Assembly (NCBI GenBank): GCA_038900335.1
Contig: JBBMRB010000007.1
Coordinates: 62,001-126,000, forward strand
Length of the DNA: 64,000 nucleotides
Reading direction: 5' to 3'
From: Rs1 sp038900335
Lineage (GTDB): Bacteria; Pseudomonadota; Gammaproteobacteria; Pseudomonadales; Balneatricaceae
Shown here: positions 26,279 through 35,700 of the stretch, one piece after another
How the letters are laid out: the number at the start of each line of letters is the position of its first letter
How positions within the stretch are numbered: position 1 is the first letter of the stretch
Made by a program: the position numbers and the translations under genes
Notes under the pieces: model-generated
What the model saw: the letters and a program-made list of their open reading frames with translations, nothing else
Databases searched by the model: none
Told to the model about the DNA's origin: nothing

Positions 26279-27262
26279 ATGTCAGTAAAAGACTTACTCT
26301 CGCAAGATGAAATAGATGCATTACTCAATGGCCCAGACGATGGAGCTAGTGATTCGTCGGCGGACTCAGCGGAGGAAGAGAGTGATGGCAGCCTCCGTGT
26401 TTATGACCTAGCAAGTAATGAAAGGGTTGTAAGAGGTAGGATGCCTACCCTAGAACTTATCAATGAACGTTTCGCTAGAAATGCGAGACACAGTATTTAT
26501 AATTTATTGAGAAGTGCTGCAGATGTTGTTGTAGAAGACGTCCAGTTTTTAAAATATGGCGACTATATCCATACACTCTATGTACCAAGCAGTATGTGCG
26601 TAATGAAGGTAGAACCTTTAAAAGGGACTGGCTTATTTATTATGGACGCTAAGCTGGTTTTTAAATTAGTAGATAGTTTTTATGGTGGTGATGGTCGACA
26701 TGCCAAGATTGAGGGTCGAGATTTTACCCCGACTGAGAATCGTCTAGTATTCAAGTTAATTGAATCGCTATTTATGGATCTTCGCGATGCGTGGGAACCG
26801 GTAAAAAAATTAAAATTTAAACGTATCGGCCATGAAGTCAATCCCGCTATGGCGAATATGATTGATACGGGTGATGTCGTTGCAGTTTGTACTTTCCAAG
26901 TCGATTTAGAAAGTGGTACAAGTGAATTTCATATTGTTTATCCTTATGCCATGTTGGAGCCGCTAAAAAATGAACTGATTTCTGGAAGTCAAAAAGAAGA
27001 TTCAGAAGATGATGGTCGCTGGCAGAGCTCATTACAGCGAGAGATGGTGCATGCTAAAGTCCCTCTTAATTTGAATATCGCTGAAAGAAATGTCACTTTG
27101 TCCGATATAGTAGAGCTAAGAGAGGGCGATATTATCCCTGTGGAAATATCGCAAGTGCTAAAACTGACTGCTAATAGAGTGCCTATATTTAATTGTAAAT
27201 TAGGTATATCTAGAGGCAATTTGGCGGTAAAAGTAATAGATAGAATTGATCATACTGAGTGA
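26279..27262 (+). CDS. fliM: Flagellar motor switch protein FliM
   Basis: A 327-residue C-ring protein. The N-terminal CheY-binding motif LLSQDEIDALLNG (5-17) is followed by an acidic linker, the CheC-like middle domain (about 45-230, with GLFIMDAKLVFKLVDSFYGG) and a C-terminal SpoA domain (about 250-320). Phospho-CheY binding at the N-terminus reverses rotation. It lies 62 bases upstream of its partner fliN. Confidence 0.97.
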   Translation: MSVKDLLSQDEIDALLNGPDDGASDSSADSAEEESDGSLRVYDLASNERVVRGRMPTLELINERFARNARHSIYNLLRSAADVVVEDVQFLKYGDYIHTLYVPSSMCVMKVEPLKGTGLFIMDAKLVFKLVDSFYGGDGRHAKIEGRDFTPTENRLVFKLIESLFMDLRDAWEPVKKLKFKRIGHEVNPAMANMIDTGDVVAVCTFQVDLESGTSEFHIVYPYAMLEPLKNELISGSQKEDSEDDGRWQSSLQREMVHAKVPLNLNIAERNVTLSDIVELREGDIIPVEISQVLKLTANRVPIFNCKLGISRGNLAVKVIDRIDHTE

Positions 27263-27324
27263 AGTTAGATGTTTATTACGTTCAATAAAACAAAATTAAT
27301 GAAAGGCAAGTTGGAGTTCGCAGT

Positions 27325-27759
27325 ATGAGTGATGAAACTGATAACGCAGTAGATCAAGATGCAATGGCTGATGAATGGGCCGCCGCAATGGAAGAGCAAG
27401 TCAGTGATGAAGGTGCTGATGTAGATATTGACAAAATAAATGCTTCTGCTAAAGCTGTGGAATTAGATGAGCTAAATGATGAGAGTATTCCCCTAGGAGA
27501 CCCGAAACTAGATGTGATACTTGATATACCTGTTACTTTAACAATGGAAGTGGGCAATACTGATATCGCAATACGTAATTTGTTGCAGCTAAGTCAAGGG
27601 TCCGTCGTAGAGTTAGATCGAGTGGCAGGGGAGCCGTTAGATGTAAAAGTAAATGGCACTTTAATTGCCCATGGTGAAGTTGTCGTTGTTAATGAAAAAT
27701 ACGGTATTCGATTAACTGATGTTATTAGCCCGCAAGAAAGAATAAAGCGTTTACGTTAA
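27325..27759 (+). CDS. fliN: Flagellar motor switch protein FliN
   Basis: A 144-residue C-ring protein: an acidic N-terminal region (1-65) and a C-terminal SpoA domain (66-144) with DVILDIPVTLTMEVG and VNEKYGIRLTDVISPQERIK. It pairs with FliM and binds FliH at the export apparatus. GGAG 13 bases upstream supports ATG 27325. The stop TAA shares its last base with the fliO ATG. Confidence 0.96.
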   Translation: MSDETDNAVDQDAMADEWAAAMEEQVSDEGADVDIDKINASAKAVELDELNDESIPLGDPKLDVILDIPVTLTMEVGNTDIAIRNLLQLSQGSVVELDRVAGEPLDVKVNGTLIAHGEVVVVNEKYGIRLTDVISPQERIKRLR

Positions 27760-28232
27760 TGAAAACCAGTTGTCAGAAAATAGTTAAACTGGTCATGTTC
27801 TTGAGCGCTTTATTATTGAGTAGTATGTCTTTTGCTGAAAAGCAAGATACAGCGAATGAAGTGGTTAGCAACGTCATTGCTAGCCCTTCTTTAAATAGTT
27901 CTTTATGGCAAATGGCCTTAGGGCTATCTCTGGTATTAGGGCTTATTTTCTTATTAACTTGGTTGATGAAAAAAGTCACTGGGATACAGGGTACAAGAGG
28001 GCACATAAAAATTATTAGTGCCATTAATATCGGTGCTAAAGAAAGGGCTGTACTTGTTGAAGTCTGCGGTGAGCAGTTGTTGTTAGGCGTTGCATCAGGT
28101 AGTGTTAGTTTGCTACATAAACTGGAAAAACCTATTATAGACCCTGCAACTGATTTTGCTACAAACTTACAAAAAGCGACTAGTAAACTAAAAGTTAAAA
28201 CAGCACAACAGAGTAAAAGCTCTGCAGATTAG
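27759..28232 (+). CDS. fliO: Flagellar biosynthesis protein FliO
   Basis: A 157-residue membrane protein: an N-terminal signal-like helix (about 8-26, ending SMSFAEK), a periplasmic stretch, a membrane helix at 49-71 (WQMALGLSLVLGLIFLLTWL) and a cytoplasmic domain with INIGAKERAVLVEV and GEQLLLGVASGSV, typical of FliO. It assists FliP assembly in the export gate. Overlap with fliN by one base and position before fliP support the call. Confidence 0.92.
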   Translation: MKTSCQKIVKLVMFLSALLLSSMSFAEKQDTANEVVSNVIASPSLNSSLWQMALGLSLVLGLIFLLTWLMKKVTGIQGTRGHIKIISAINIGAKERAVLVEVCGEQLLLGVASGSVSLLHKLEKPIIDPATDFATNLQKATSKLKVKTAQQSKSSAD

Positions 28233-28261
28233 CCATTAAATTATACAGGGCTCGGCCGTTA

Positions 28262-29002
28262 ATGATTAAATTTCTATTCATTGCCTTAGCAGCATTGTTT
28301 TCGCCATTACTCTACGCTGCAGATGTCGGTGTGCCTGCCGTTAATTTTTCAGTCGCAGAAGATGGCACACAAAGTTATTCTGTAACAATTCAAATACTCG
28401 CTTTAATGACCATGCTGACCTTTGTGCCGGCGATGGTTATGATGATGACCTCTTTTACTCGGATTATCGTGGTGTTTGCAATACTAAGGCAAGCCATGGG
28501 CTTGCAATCTACACCTTCGAATCAGGTACTTGTCGGTCTTTCATTATTTTTGTCATTTTTTATTATGAGCCCAGTACTCGATAAAGTTAATGCTCAGGCT
28601 ATTCAGCCTTATATCAATGAAACATTACAACCACTGGACGCACTAAAAGCAGCTGAAGGGCCATTTCGTGAATTTATGATGGCGCAAACTCGTGAATCAG
28701 ATCTTAATTTGTTTTTGAAAATAGCAGATTCTCCAGAAGTAGAGACCACTGCAGATGTACCTTTTTCTGTATTAGTACCTGCATTCGTCACCAGTGAGCT
28801 GAAAACGGCATTTCAAATAGGCTTCATGTTATTCATACCCTTCCTTGTTATCGATTTAGTGGTGGCCAGTGTGCTGATGGCGATGGGTATGATGATGTTG
28901 TCGCCTGTCATTATTTCATTGCCCTTTAAAATAATGTTATTTGTACTCGTTGATGGCTGGGCTATGATTATTGGCACGTTAGCCACCAGTTTTAAGGTTT
29001 AG
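28262..29002 (+). CDS. fliP: Flagellar export gate protein FliP
   Basis: A 246-residue export-gate subunit with a cleavable-type signal peptide (1-19, ending LLYAA) and four further hydrophobic segments. Conserved motifs include TSFTRIIVVFAILRQAMGLQ and AFVTSELKTAFQIGFMLFIP, and the C-terminal VDGWAMIIGTLATSF. Five FliP subunits form the core of the gate with FliQ and FliR, encoded immediately downstream. Confidence 0.97.
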   Translation: MIKFLFIALAALFSPLLYAADVGVPAVNFSVAEDGTQSYSVTIQILALMTMLTFVPAMVMMMTSFTRIIVVFAILRQAMGLQSTPSNQVLVGLSLFLSFFIMSPVLDKVNAQAIQPYINETLQPLDALKAAEGPFREFMMAQTRESDLNLFLKIADSPEVETTADVPFSVLVPAFVTSELKTAFQIGFMLFIPFLVIDLVVASVLMAMGMMMLSPVIISLPFKIMLFVLVDGWAMIIGTLATSFKV

Positions 29003-29012
29003 GAGGTTTGTC

Positions 29013-29285
29013 ATGACGCCACAGTACGTACTTGACCTTTTTGCAGAGGCTTTTTGGGTTGTGGTTATGTTAGTGAGTATGATTGTTGTGCCAAGCTTAA
29101 TCATGGGCTTGGTGATAGCTACTTTTCAAGCGGCTACTCAAATTAATGAGCAGACATTAAGTTTCCTGCCGAGATTACTCGTTATTATTTTTATTATTAT
29201 GATTATGGGGCCCTGGATGATTACGATATTAATGGATGTATTTAATTTAATATTTTCCTCCATTCCCATTGTTATAGGTCTATAA
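29013..29285 (+). CDS. fliQ: Flagellar export gate protein FliQ
   Basis: A 90-residue protein with two membrane helices (about 13-38 and 50-74), conserved QAATQINEQTLSFLPRL between them. AGGAGG seven bases before the ATG is the strongest ribosome-binding site in this operon, fitting the need for several copies per gate. Confidence 0.96.
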   Translation: MTPQYVLDLFAEAFWVVVMLVSMIVVPSLIMGLVIATFQAATQINEQTLSFLPRLLVIIFIIMIMGPWMITILMDVFNLIFSSIPIVIGL

Positions 29286-29288
29286 GTC

Positions 29289-30068
29289 ATGCTTGATCTC
29301 AGCTTTCTGCAAATTGAGCAGATGGTAGGAGATTTTTTATTACCTTTTTTTCGCATAGCTGCTTTTATGATGGCTATGCCGATTATGAGCACTCAATACG
29401 TCCCAAAAATGGTAAGGCTGAGCTTGGCTGTCGCCTTTAGCTTGGTCATTGTTCCCGTGCTACCCGCTGTGCCAATTGTCGAAGGTCTGTCTTTATCAAC
29501 ATTCTTATTAGTGGTAGAGCAAATGCTTATCGGTGTTGCTATTGGCTTTTCGCTGCATGTCATGTTTCAGATTTTTGCTATCGGCGGGCAATTAATCGCC
29601 AACCAAATGGGTTTGGGTTTTGCCTCTGTAAATGACCCTGCCAATGGTGTCTCGATAGTGGTTGTCGGTCAGTATTATATGATGCTATCAATGATGTTGT
29701 TCATCACAATGAATGGGCATCTCATTATGTTTGAGACACTAGCCGAAAGTTTTCAAATATTACCCGTTGGCTTCTCAGCGATAGATAATATAAAACTTTT
29801 GGATATTGCCCAAAGTGGAACATGGATGTTCCAGTCTGCTATGCTTATGGCTTTACCTGCCGTCACTTCTCTGCTAATAGTTAATGTGGCGTTTGGTGTC
29901 ATGAGTAAAGCATCGCCACAATTAAATATTATTGCTATTGGTTTTCCTTTTACGATGACATTAGGTATTTTTATAACGTGGATGACATTTTCAGGTTTTC
30001 TACATCAATTTGAACAGTTCAGTGATTATGCTTTAGCTTTTGCAGGTCAGCTGTTAACAGGGCAGTGA
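29289..30068 (+). CDS. fliR: Flagellar export gate protein FliR
   Basis: A 259-residue polytopic membrane protein with about six hydrophobic segments. It includes the family motifs GFSLHVMFQIFAIGGQLIANQMGLGFA and ASPQLNIIAIGFP split across the middle and C-terminal parts. It completes the FliP5-Q4-R1 gate. It starts three bases after fliQ and ends five bases before flhB. Confidence 0.96.
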   Translation: MLDLSFLQIEQMVGDFLLPFFRIAAFMMAMPIMSTQYVPKMVRLSLAVAFSLVIVPVLPAVPIVEGLSLSTFLLVVEQMLIGVAIGFSLHVMFQIFAIGGQLIANQMGLGFASVNDPANGVSIVVVGQYYMMLSMMLFITMNGHLIMFETLAESFQILPVGFSAIDNIKLLDIAQSGTWMFQSAMLMALPAVTSLLIVNVAFGVMSKASPQLNIIAIGFPFTMTLGIFITWMTFSGFLHQFEQFSDYALAFAGQLLTGQ

Positions 30069-30073
30069 ATTAA

Positions 30074-31213
30074 ATGGCAGAAGATAGTGGTCAGGAAAAA
30101 ACAGAAGACCCCACACCCAAGCGCTTAAAGGAAGCGCGTGAAAAAGGCGATGTTCCCCGATCAAAAGAATTGAATACCACTGTGTTGTTAATGGTCTCAG
30201 CGGCTGCTGTGCTATTTTTAGGTGCTGGTATTATTGATGATTTAGGCAAGATGATGAAGGGTAGCCTGTCGTTAAGTAGAGAAGAAATTTTCGATACAAA
30301 ATATATGATTATAAATTTCGGCTCATCTTCCATTGAGGCGCTTTGGGCCGTTATTGTCTTTATGATAGTGGTATTAATCGCTGCATTTACAGGGCCTATT
30401 AGCTTAGGTGGTTGGAACTTTAGCAGTAAGGCCATTGCACCTAAAGCGAGCCGCATGGACCCTCTAGCAGGGCTTAAAAGGATGTTTTCTTTAAAGGCTT
30501 TGGTAGAGCTTGCAAAAGCGGTGGGTAAATTTCTAATTGTAACGGCATTGGCACTTATTTTTCTTAATGCCGTACAAACGCAATTGTATGATTTGGGCAA
30601 GATGGAAATCTTTGGCGCCATGTCTAGTGCTGTCAATTTAATAGCATGGGCATTTTTAATTATTAGTTTAAGTCTGATTATTATTTCATTAGCGGATGTT
30701 CCATATGTTTTATATGACTCTGCTGAAAAATTGAAAATGACACTGCAAGAAGTCAAAGACGAAATGAAAAATACTGAAGGTAAGCCCGAGGTTAAAGGGC
30801 GTATCAGGCAAATGCAGTATGAGATATCGCAACGACAAATGATGAAAGATGTACCCGGTGCCGATGTTGTAATTACCAACCCGACCCATTACTCTGTTGC
30901 TTTAAAGTATGAAGATGGCCACAGAAGTGCGCCTATTATAGTCGCTAAAGGCTCTGATTTTGTCGCTCTGAAAATAAGAGAGATAGCTAAAGAGCACAAC
31001 GTCCCTGTATTGCAATCCCCCCCTTTAGCGAGAGCGTTATATTACAGTAGTGAAATTGGTGCAGAGGTTCCTGTCGGTTTGTTTAAAGCGGTCGCTCAGG
31101 TACTTGCCTATGTTTTCCAGCTCAAGCGTCATAATGCTAACACTGCAGAAAAACCAATAATGCCTAAAGAAAAAGATATTGATATACCGACTGAATATCA
31201 AAGAGATAGCTAA
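30074..31213 (+). CDS. flhB: Flagellar export switch protein FlhB
   Basis: A 379-residue protein: the N-terminal EKTEDPTPKRLKEAREKGDV, four membrane segments (about 35-210), then a cytoplasmic domain with the autocleavage site NPTH at 269-272 (cleaves between Asn and Pro) in the context VVITNPTHYSVALKYE. Cleaved FlhB switches export from rod/hook to filament proteins when signalled by FliK. It ends the flagellar run here; flhA, flhF and fliA, which often follow, are not in this window. Confidence 0.97.
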   Translation: MAEDSGQEKTEDPTPKRLKEAREKGDVPRSKELNTTVLLMVSAAAVLFLGAGIIDDLGKMMKGSLSLSREEIFDTKYMIINFGSSSIEALWAVIVFMIVVLIAAFTGPISLGGWNFSSKAIAPKASRMDPLAGLKRMFSLKALVELAKAVGKFLIVTALALIFLNAVQTQLYDLGKMEIFGAMSSAVNLIAWAFLIISLSLIIISLADVPYVLYDSAEKLKMTLQEVKDEMKNTEGKPEVKGRIRQMQYEISQRQMMKDVPGADVVITNPTHYSVALKYEDGHRSAPIIVAKGSDFVALKIREIAKEHNVPVLQSPPLARALYYSSEIGAEVPVGLFKAVAQVLAYVFQLKRHNANTAEKPIMPKEKDIDIPTEYQRDS

Positions 31214-31277
31214 TGGCTTTGATGACTATCTATCAAACCAAGTCGTTGTTTGAATCTAAACAAGGCTTATCGAACGT

Positions 31278-31302
31278 AAAGAAGATAACACCCTTCTTTT
31301 TT
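31278..31302 (+). terminator. Terminator after flhB
   Basis: AAAGAAG (31278-31284) pairs with CTTCTTT (31293-31299) over an 8-base loop, then continues TTT. A modest stem with a T-run, 65 bases past flhB, consistent with the end of the flagellar operon. Confidence 0.55.
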
Positions 31303-31325
31303 AAATTAAAAAGGTTTTATATAAC

Positions 31326-31766
31326 ATGAAAAAAATAATTTTAAGTTGTTTGCTGTTTTTTTCTGCACAGGTTGTTGCAGGAGAAGTAATTTACACCAGC
31401 TTTTTTAGCAATAAGGCGGTAAGCGGTTATGATACCGTTGCTTATTTTACACAAGCTAAGCCTATAAAAGGGAAAGCTGAATTTCAATATAAATATAAAC
31501 AAGCGAATTGGTTGTTTGTGTCTGCAGAAAACCTAGAGAAGTTTAAGAAAAGCCCTGAAAAATACGCTCCACAGTACGGTGGTCATTGTGCATGGGCTGT
31601 GGCTGCAAAAAATGAAAAGATATCTGCAGACCCATTGCGTTGGAATATTATAGATGGCAAATTATATCTTAATTATGATGCTGAGATTAAGGCTAAATGG
31701 GAGCAAGACATTAGCGGCTTTATCGTTAAAGCAAATAAAAACTGGCCTGCTTTAATTAACAAGTAA
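31326..31766 (+). CDS. Exported YHS-domain protein
   Basis: A 146-residue protein with a signal peptide (1-19, LSCLLFFSAQVVAG) and a YHS-type domain: AVSGYDTVAYF, AEFQYKYKQANWLFVSAENLE split over residues 50-70, then the YAPQYGGHCAWAVA motif with a single Cys. YHS domains are linked to metal binding. Stand-alone exported members of this size are common in marine gammaproteobacteria without known function. It precedes a TetR regulator on the same strand; a shared regulation is possible but unproven. Confidence 0.8.
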   Translation: MKKIILSCLLFFSAQVVAGEVIYTSFFSNKAVSGYDTVAYFTQAKPIKGKAEFQYKYKQANWLFVSAENLEKFKKSPEKYAPQYGGHCAWAVAAKNEKISADPLRWNIIDGKLYLNYDAEIKAKWEQDISGFIVKANKNWPALINK

Positions 31767-31941
31767 AAGGCTGTCTCTGCCAACTGATAAGCATGCAGGT
31801 TACGCTGGCTGCATATAGATGTTTATTGGTGTCTGGTTATCATACCAGTACCAATCTATGTATAGCCATGATGTAAAATGTTGAGTTTTGATTTTACTAG
31901 CTGTTTTGTAAGCGTTAATCTCGCTAATAATGTAAACTTAA

Positions 31942-31962
31942 CTATTCTCAAGCAAAGAATAG
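31942..31962. promoter_or_regulatory. Candidate TetR operator before the downstream regulator gene
   Basis: CTATTCT (31942-31948) and AGAATAG (31956-31962) form a 21-base inverted repeat that ends six bases before the TetR-family ATG and covers the place where a ribosome-binding site would lie. Such a position fits autorepression. The repeat is seen; the binding is inferred. Confidence 0.4.
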
Positions 31963-31968
31963 ATTAAT

Positions 31969-32565
31969 ATGGCACGCAAAAAAAACTTTGATCCTAATAC
32001 TGTTTTGATTCAAGCCGTGGAATTGTTTTGGCGAAAAGGTTATGCACACACGTCTCTAGCGGATTTAGTCGAGCATTTACAAGTTAATAGGTTTAGTTTG
32101 TATAGCACGTTTGGTGATAAACGAAATTTGTATCTACAATCGCTTAACTATTATATTGATCATTACTCACTACCGGCATTAAAAACTTTGTTGTCGGATG
32201 ATGCAAAATTAGCAGATCTTAAAAGCTACTTCTTATACTTCTCAGAGCTTCAGTATCAGCAAACCAGCGGCTGTTTTGTGCAAAATGCTATTTTAGAGTT
32301 ATCACTTTCAGACCCAAAAGTAGGGGAGGCTGGCGATAGGTTGTATCTGCTAGTTGAGAAAGCATTTCTAAATGTATTAATGAATGCTAAAGAGAGGGGG
32401 GAGATTAATATAGATGCTGATATTAAAGTGATTAGTCATTTTTTATTACTGCAAAGCCAAGGTGTTCGAGTATTAGGTAAAGCGAAACAGTACAAAATTA
32501 TGGAAAATGCTATGTCGGTTATTCTCAGTTACATTGATAATTTACAAGAAGAAGTAGTTAAATAA
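31969..32565 (+). CDS. TetR/AcrR-family transcriptional regulator
   Basis: A 198-residue regulator. Its N-terminal helix-turn-helix (about 10-55) reads FWRKGYAHTSLADLVEHLQV followed by NRFSLYSTFGDKRNLYLQSL, the AcrR-like subgroup with SLYSTFGDK. The C-terminal domain contains TSGCFVQNAILEL, seen in regulators of the YxaF/LmrA type that sense small lipophilic compounds. No clear ribosome-binding site precedes the ATG; an inverted repeat is there instead. The target genes are unknown; the YHS gene upstream is the nearest candidate. Confidence 0.88.
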   Translation: MARKKNFDPNTVLIQAVELFWRKGYAHTSLADLVEHLQVNRFSLYSTFGDKRNLYLQSLNYYIDHYSLPALKTLLSDDAKLADLKSYFLYFSELQYQQTSGCFVQNAILELSLSDPKVGEAGDRLYLLVEKAFLNVLMNAKERGEINIDADIKVISHFLLLQSQGVRVLGKAKQYKIMENAMSVILSYIDNLQEEVVK

Positions 32566-32741
32566 TAAAAATATCAGCCGTTACTATAATATTGATATTA
32601 AGTGTTAAATTTTACTATATCCCGATCTCAGATTTATTTAATAAGTGCAAAGCTTTTAAAATTATGTACTATGATTTAAGTAGAATTATTCCTAGATAGC
32701 TTTAATATAAATATTCATGTCATGTGTTAACAGAGGTAGTT

Positions 32742-35700
32742 ATGGCTTTGGGGCTTAAAAGTTTAAAAATCAAACAAAAATTCATCCTTATATTTTTAAC
32801 GCTTGGAATTATACCTGCGGTTATTGTCGGTTTAGTGAGCTTGAATCAAGCGAATAAAGGGATGGAGTCTCTTGCATTTAACTCATTGGAAGCGGTAACA
32901 GAAATAAAAAAAGCACAGCTAGAGCAATATTTTTCAGATAGAAGCAGTGATATGAATGTGCTGGTAAATATTGCTGATACATTAAGAGTACAAGCGTTAG
33001 AGAAGCTAAAAGCTGTTCGTGAAGTCAAGAAATCGGCAATTGAGAGCTATTTCAAGCAAACAGAGTTACAAATTCAATCCTTTACCGAAAGCGCCACTAC
33101 AAAAAGTACACTCGTTGTTTTTAAAGAAAATTTTAATCTCATAAAATTTGTCAACAAACTAGATGATGCAGCTGTTGCCGATATGCGTATACAGTTAGCT
33201 GAGTTTTATAAAAAAGATGTTAATACATACTTTAGTGCTGAATTAGGTAGTGATTCAAGCGCGCAAATCAGCAAGTATCTACTCGCCTTAGATGATGAGG
33301 CGGTAGTTGCCCAATATTATTATCTGGTTAAAAATAAAGCGCCATTAGCTAACAAGTCAAAACTTAATAGAGGTTCTGATAAGTCTATCTATTCTAAAGC
33401 GCATTATGGCGCCCACCCTGGTATTAGAAATTTCCAAGAAAAATTTGGATATGAAGATATCATCATGATCGACGCTCGTAAAAACCGAGTGATTTACTCG
33501 GTTAAAAAAGGGATTGATTACGGTGTTGATATTAGTAAAGGCCCTATGGCTGAGACAGCACTTGCCAAAATATACCAAAAAGCACTTAAAGCTGGACGAA
33601 AAGTCAGCTATTTAAGTTCAGATTTTGAAGTTTATTACCCTGCTGCCAATACCGCACAAATGTTTATCGCAGCTCCGATGTATCATTATGGCAGTGTGAT
33701 TGGGGTCGTTGTTTTTGAGGTGAATTCAAACAAACTTAATGAGTTGATGTCGACAAAGACTGGGTTGGGTGAAACGGGTGAAACATACTTAGTTGGCGAT
33801 GACCATAAGATGCGGTCAAATTCAATTAATGATCCAAAGCGAACACTGCAAGCGGCGCTGATGAATAAGGAAAATACGATAGCGCAATCTGAAAGTATCG
33901 ATAAGGCTTTGGCAGGAGAGACTGGTATAGGCTTAACAACCAACTATTTAAATAAGCCGGTATTATCTGCTTGGACATCGATTGAAACAGCAGGCAAACA
34001 GTGGGCTTTAATGGCAGATATAGATGTAGCGGAGGCTTTGAGCCCAGTCGATGGTCTAGGTAAGTCGTTCTATGAAAACTATGCGATGCAGTATGGCTAC
34101 CCAGATTTGTATTTAATTAACCACAATGGCTACATGTTCTTTTCTGTTTCAAAAGGTAAGACGTTAAACACGAACGTTAAAACAGGTCAGTATAAAGACA
34201 GTAGCTTAGGCTTGTTGGTTCAAAAAGTTGATAAATCGAAATCTTTCGCTTTCTCAGATTTTGCTAAAAATAGCGCTGATAATGATCAAGCGAGTGCTTT
34301 TATCGCTCAGCCTTTAGTGAACGATGCTGGTAATGTTGAATTAATTATTGCTCTCAAGCTACCCCTTAAGGGTATTAATGACATCACTGGCATACGTGAC
34401 GGTATGGGAGTAACAGGGGAGTCATATTTAGTTGGTCCTGACTTTAAAATGCGCTCCGATTCTTATACGGATCCTCTCAACCGCTCAGTTGCAGCATCCT
34501 TTGCAGGGAATATCACTGATAATGGTATTAAAACTCAATCAGTAATTGATGCTTTAGCGGGAAACTCTGGGGCGATGATCGATAAAAATGTGCTTGGCGA
34601 TAGCGTGTTATCTGCCTATGCTGCGGTGAACGTCAATGGTCTAACTTGGGCTTTATTAGCTGAAATCAACGAGTCCGAGGCTTTTTCTACTGCGCATAGT
34701 CTCAAGTGGGTCACTGTGATCATATTGATGGTATCTGTGGTACTCATTTTTATACTGGGAACTTTAATAGCCTCTCGTATTAGTAAGCCCTTGATTACAG
34801 CGACTGAGCTTTCTAAGAAAGTCGCATCAGGTGATTTGTCCTCAGATATTCTAGTAGAGCAAGATGATGAAATCGGACAGTTACAGGGCTCGTTAAAAGA
34901 AATGAATGACAATCTGAAAGTAATGGTGTCGCGAATCAGTTTGTCATCAGAGCAGCAGAGCGCGGCAGCTGAGCAGCTCTCTATTATTACAGGGCAGACG
35001 CGAACGCATGTGCAAGAACAAAATGAAGGTACCAGACGAGTAGAGCAAGCTATTCATGAGATGAGTGATTCATTGCGAGAAGTGAATTCTAGTACTTTGC
35101 AGACGGCAGAGGTTGCTAATTTAGCGAATGAAGAAGCCGCAAATGGCTCACAAGAAGTTAACAATACGATAGATTCAATTCATGCCTTTTCAGTAGAGGT
35201 TGATCATATGTCTGCTACCCTAATTGACGTTGAAAAAGGCGCGAAAGATATTGGCAGTATAGTTGATGTTATCAATAGTATTGCTGATCAAACTAATTTA
35301 TTAGCGTTAAATGCGTCGATAGAAGCGGCTAGAGCAGGCGATCATGGTCGCGGTTTTGCTGTTGTTGCCGATGAGGTACGATCATTAGCGCAAAGCACGC
35401 AGGGCTCAACGATGCAAATTGAAAAAATGGTTGCACAGTTACAAAAAGGTACGCTCAGCTCGGCACAGTCAATGTCTCGTGGCAAAGAAAAAATGCAGCA
35501 AGTGATAGTGCAAGCCGAGCAGACGGGAGCCGCGTTAATTAGGATTTCTGAAGCTATCGTACAAATCCAAGTAATGGCAGACAAAATCACCCAAGCCAAT
35601 GCTCATCAGACCACGGTAACTAACGAAGTGACGAGTAATATTAAGCACATTAGCGAGTTATCAGAAAAGACAGGCCGTGATTCTGAAGAAATTTTAAAAG

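Noticed and set aside
30091..30879. Long antisense reading frame (262 codons) opposite flhB
   Set aside because: It lies entirely over a well-conserved flagellar gene, has a Ser/Ile/Thr-rich composition typical of a shadow frame, and shows no domain.
32600..32630. Sigma-28-like CCCGATCT before the chemoreceptor
   Set aside because: No TAAA/TAAG box lies at the required distance upstream; upstream TAAA is 11 bases and TAAG 18 bases away instead of about 15.
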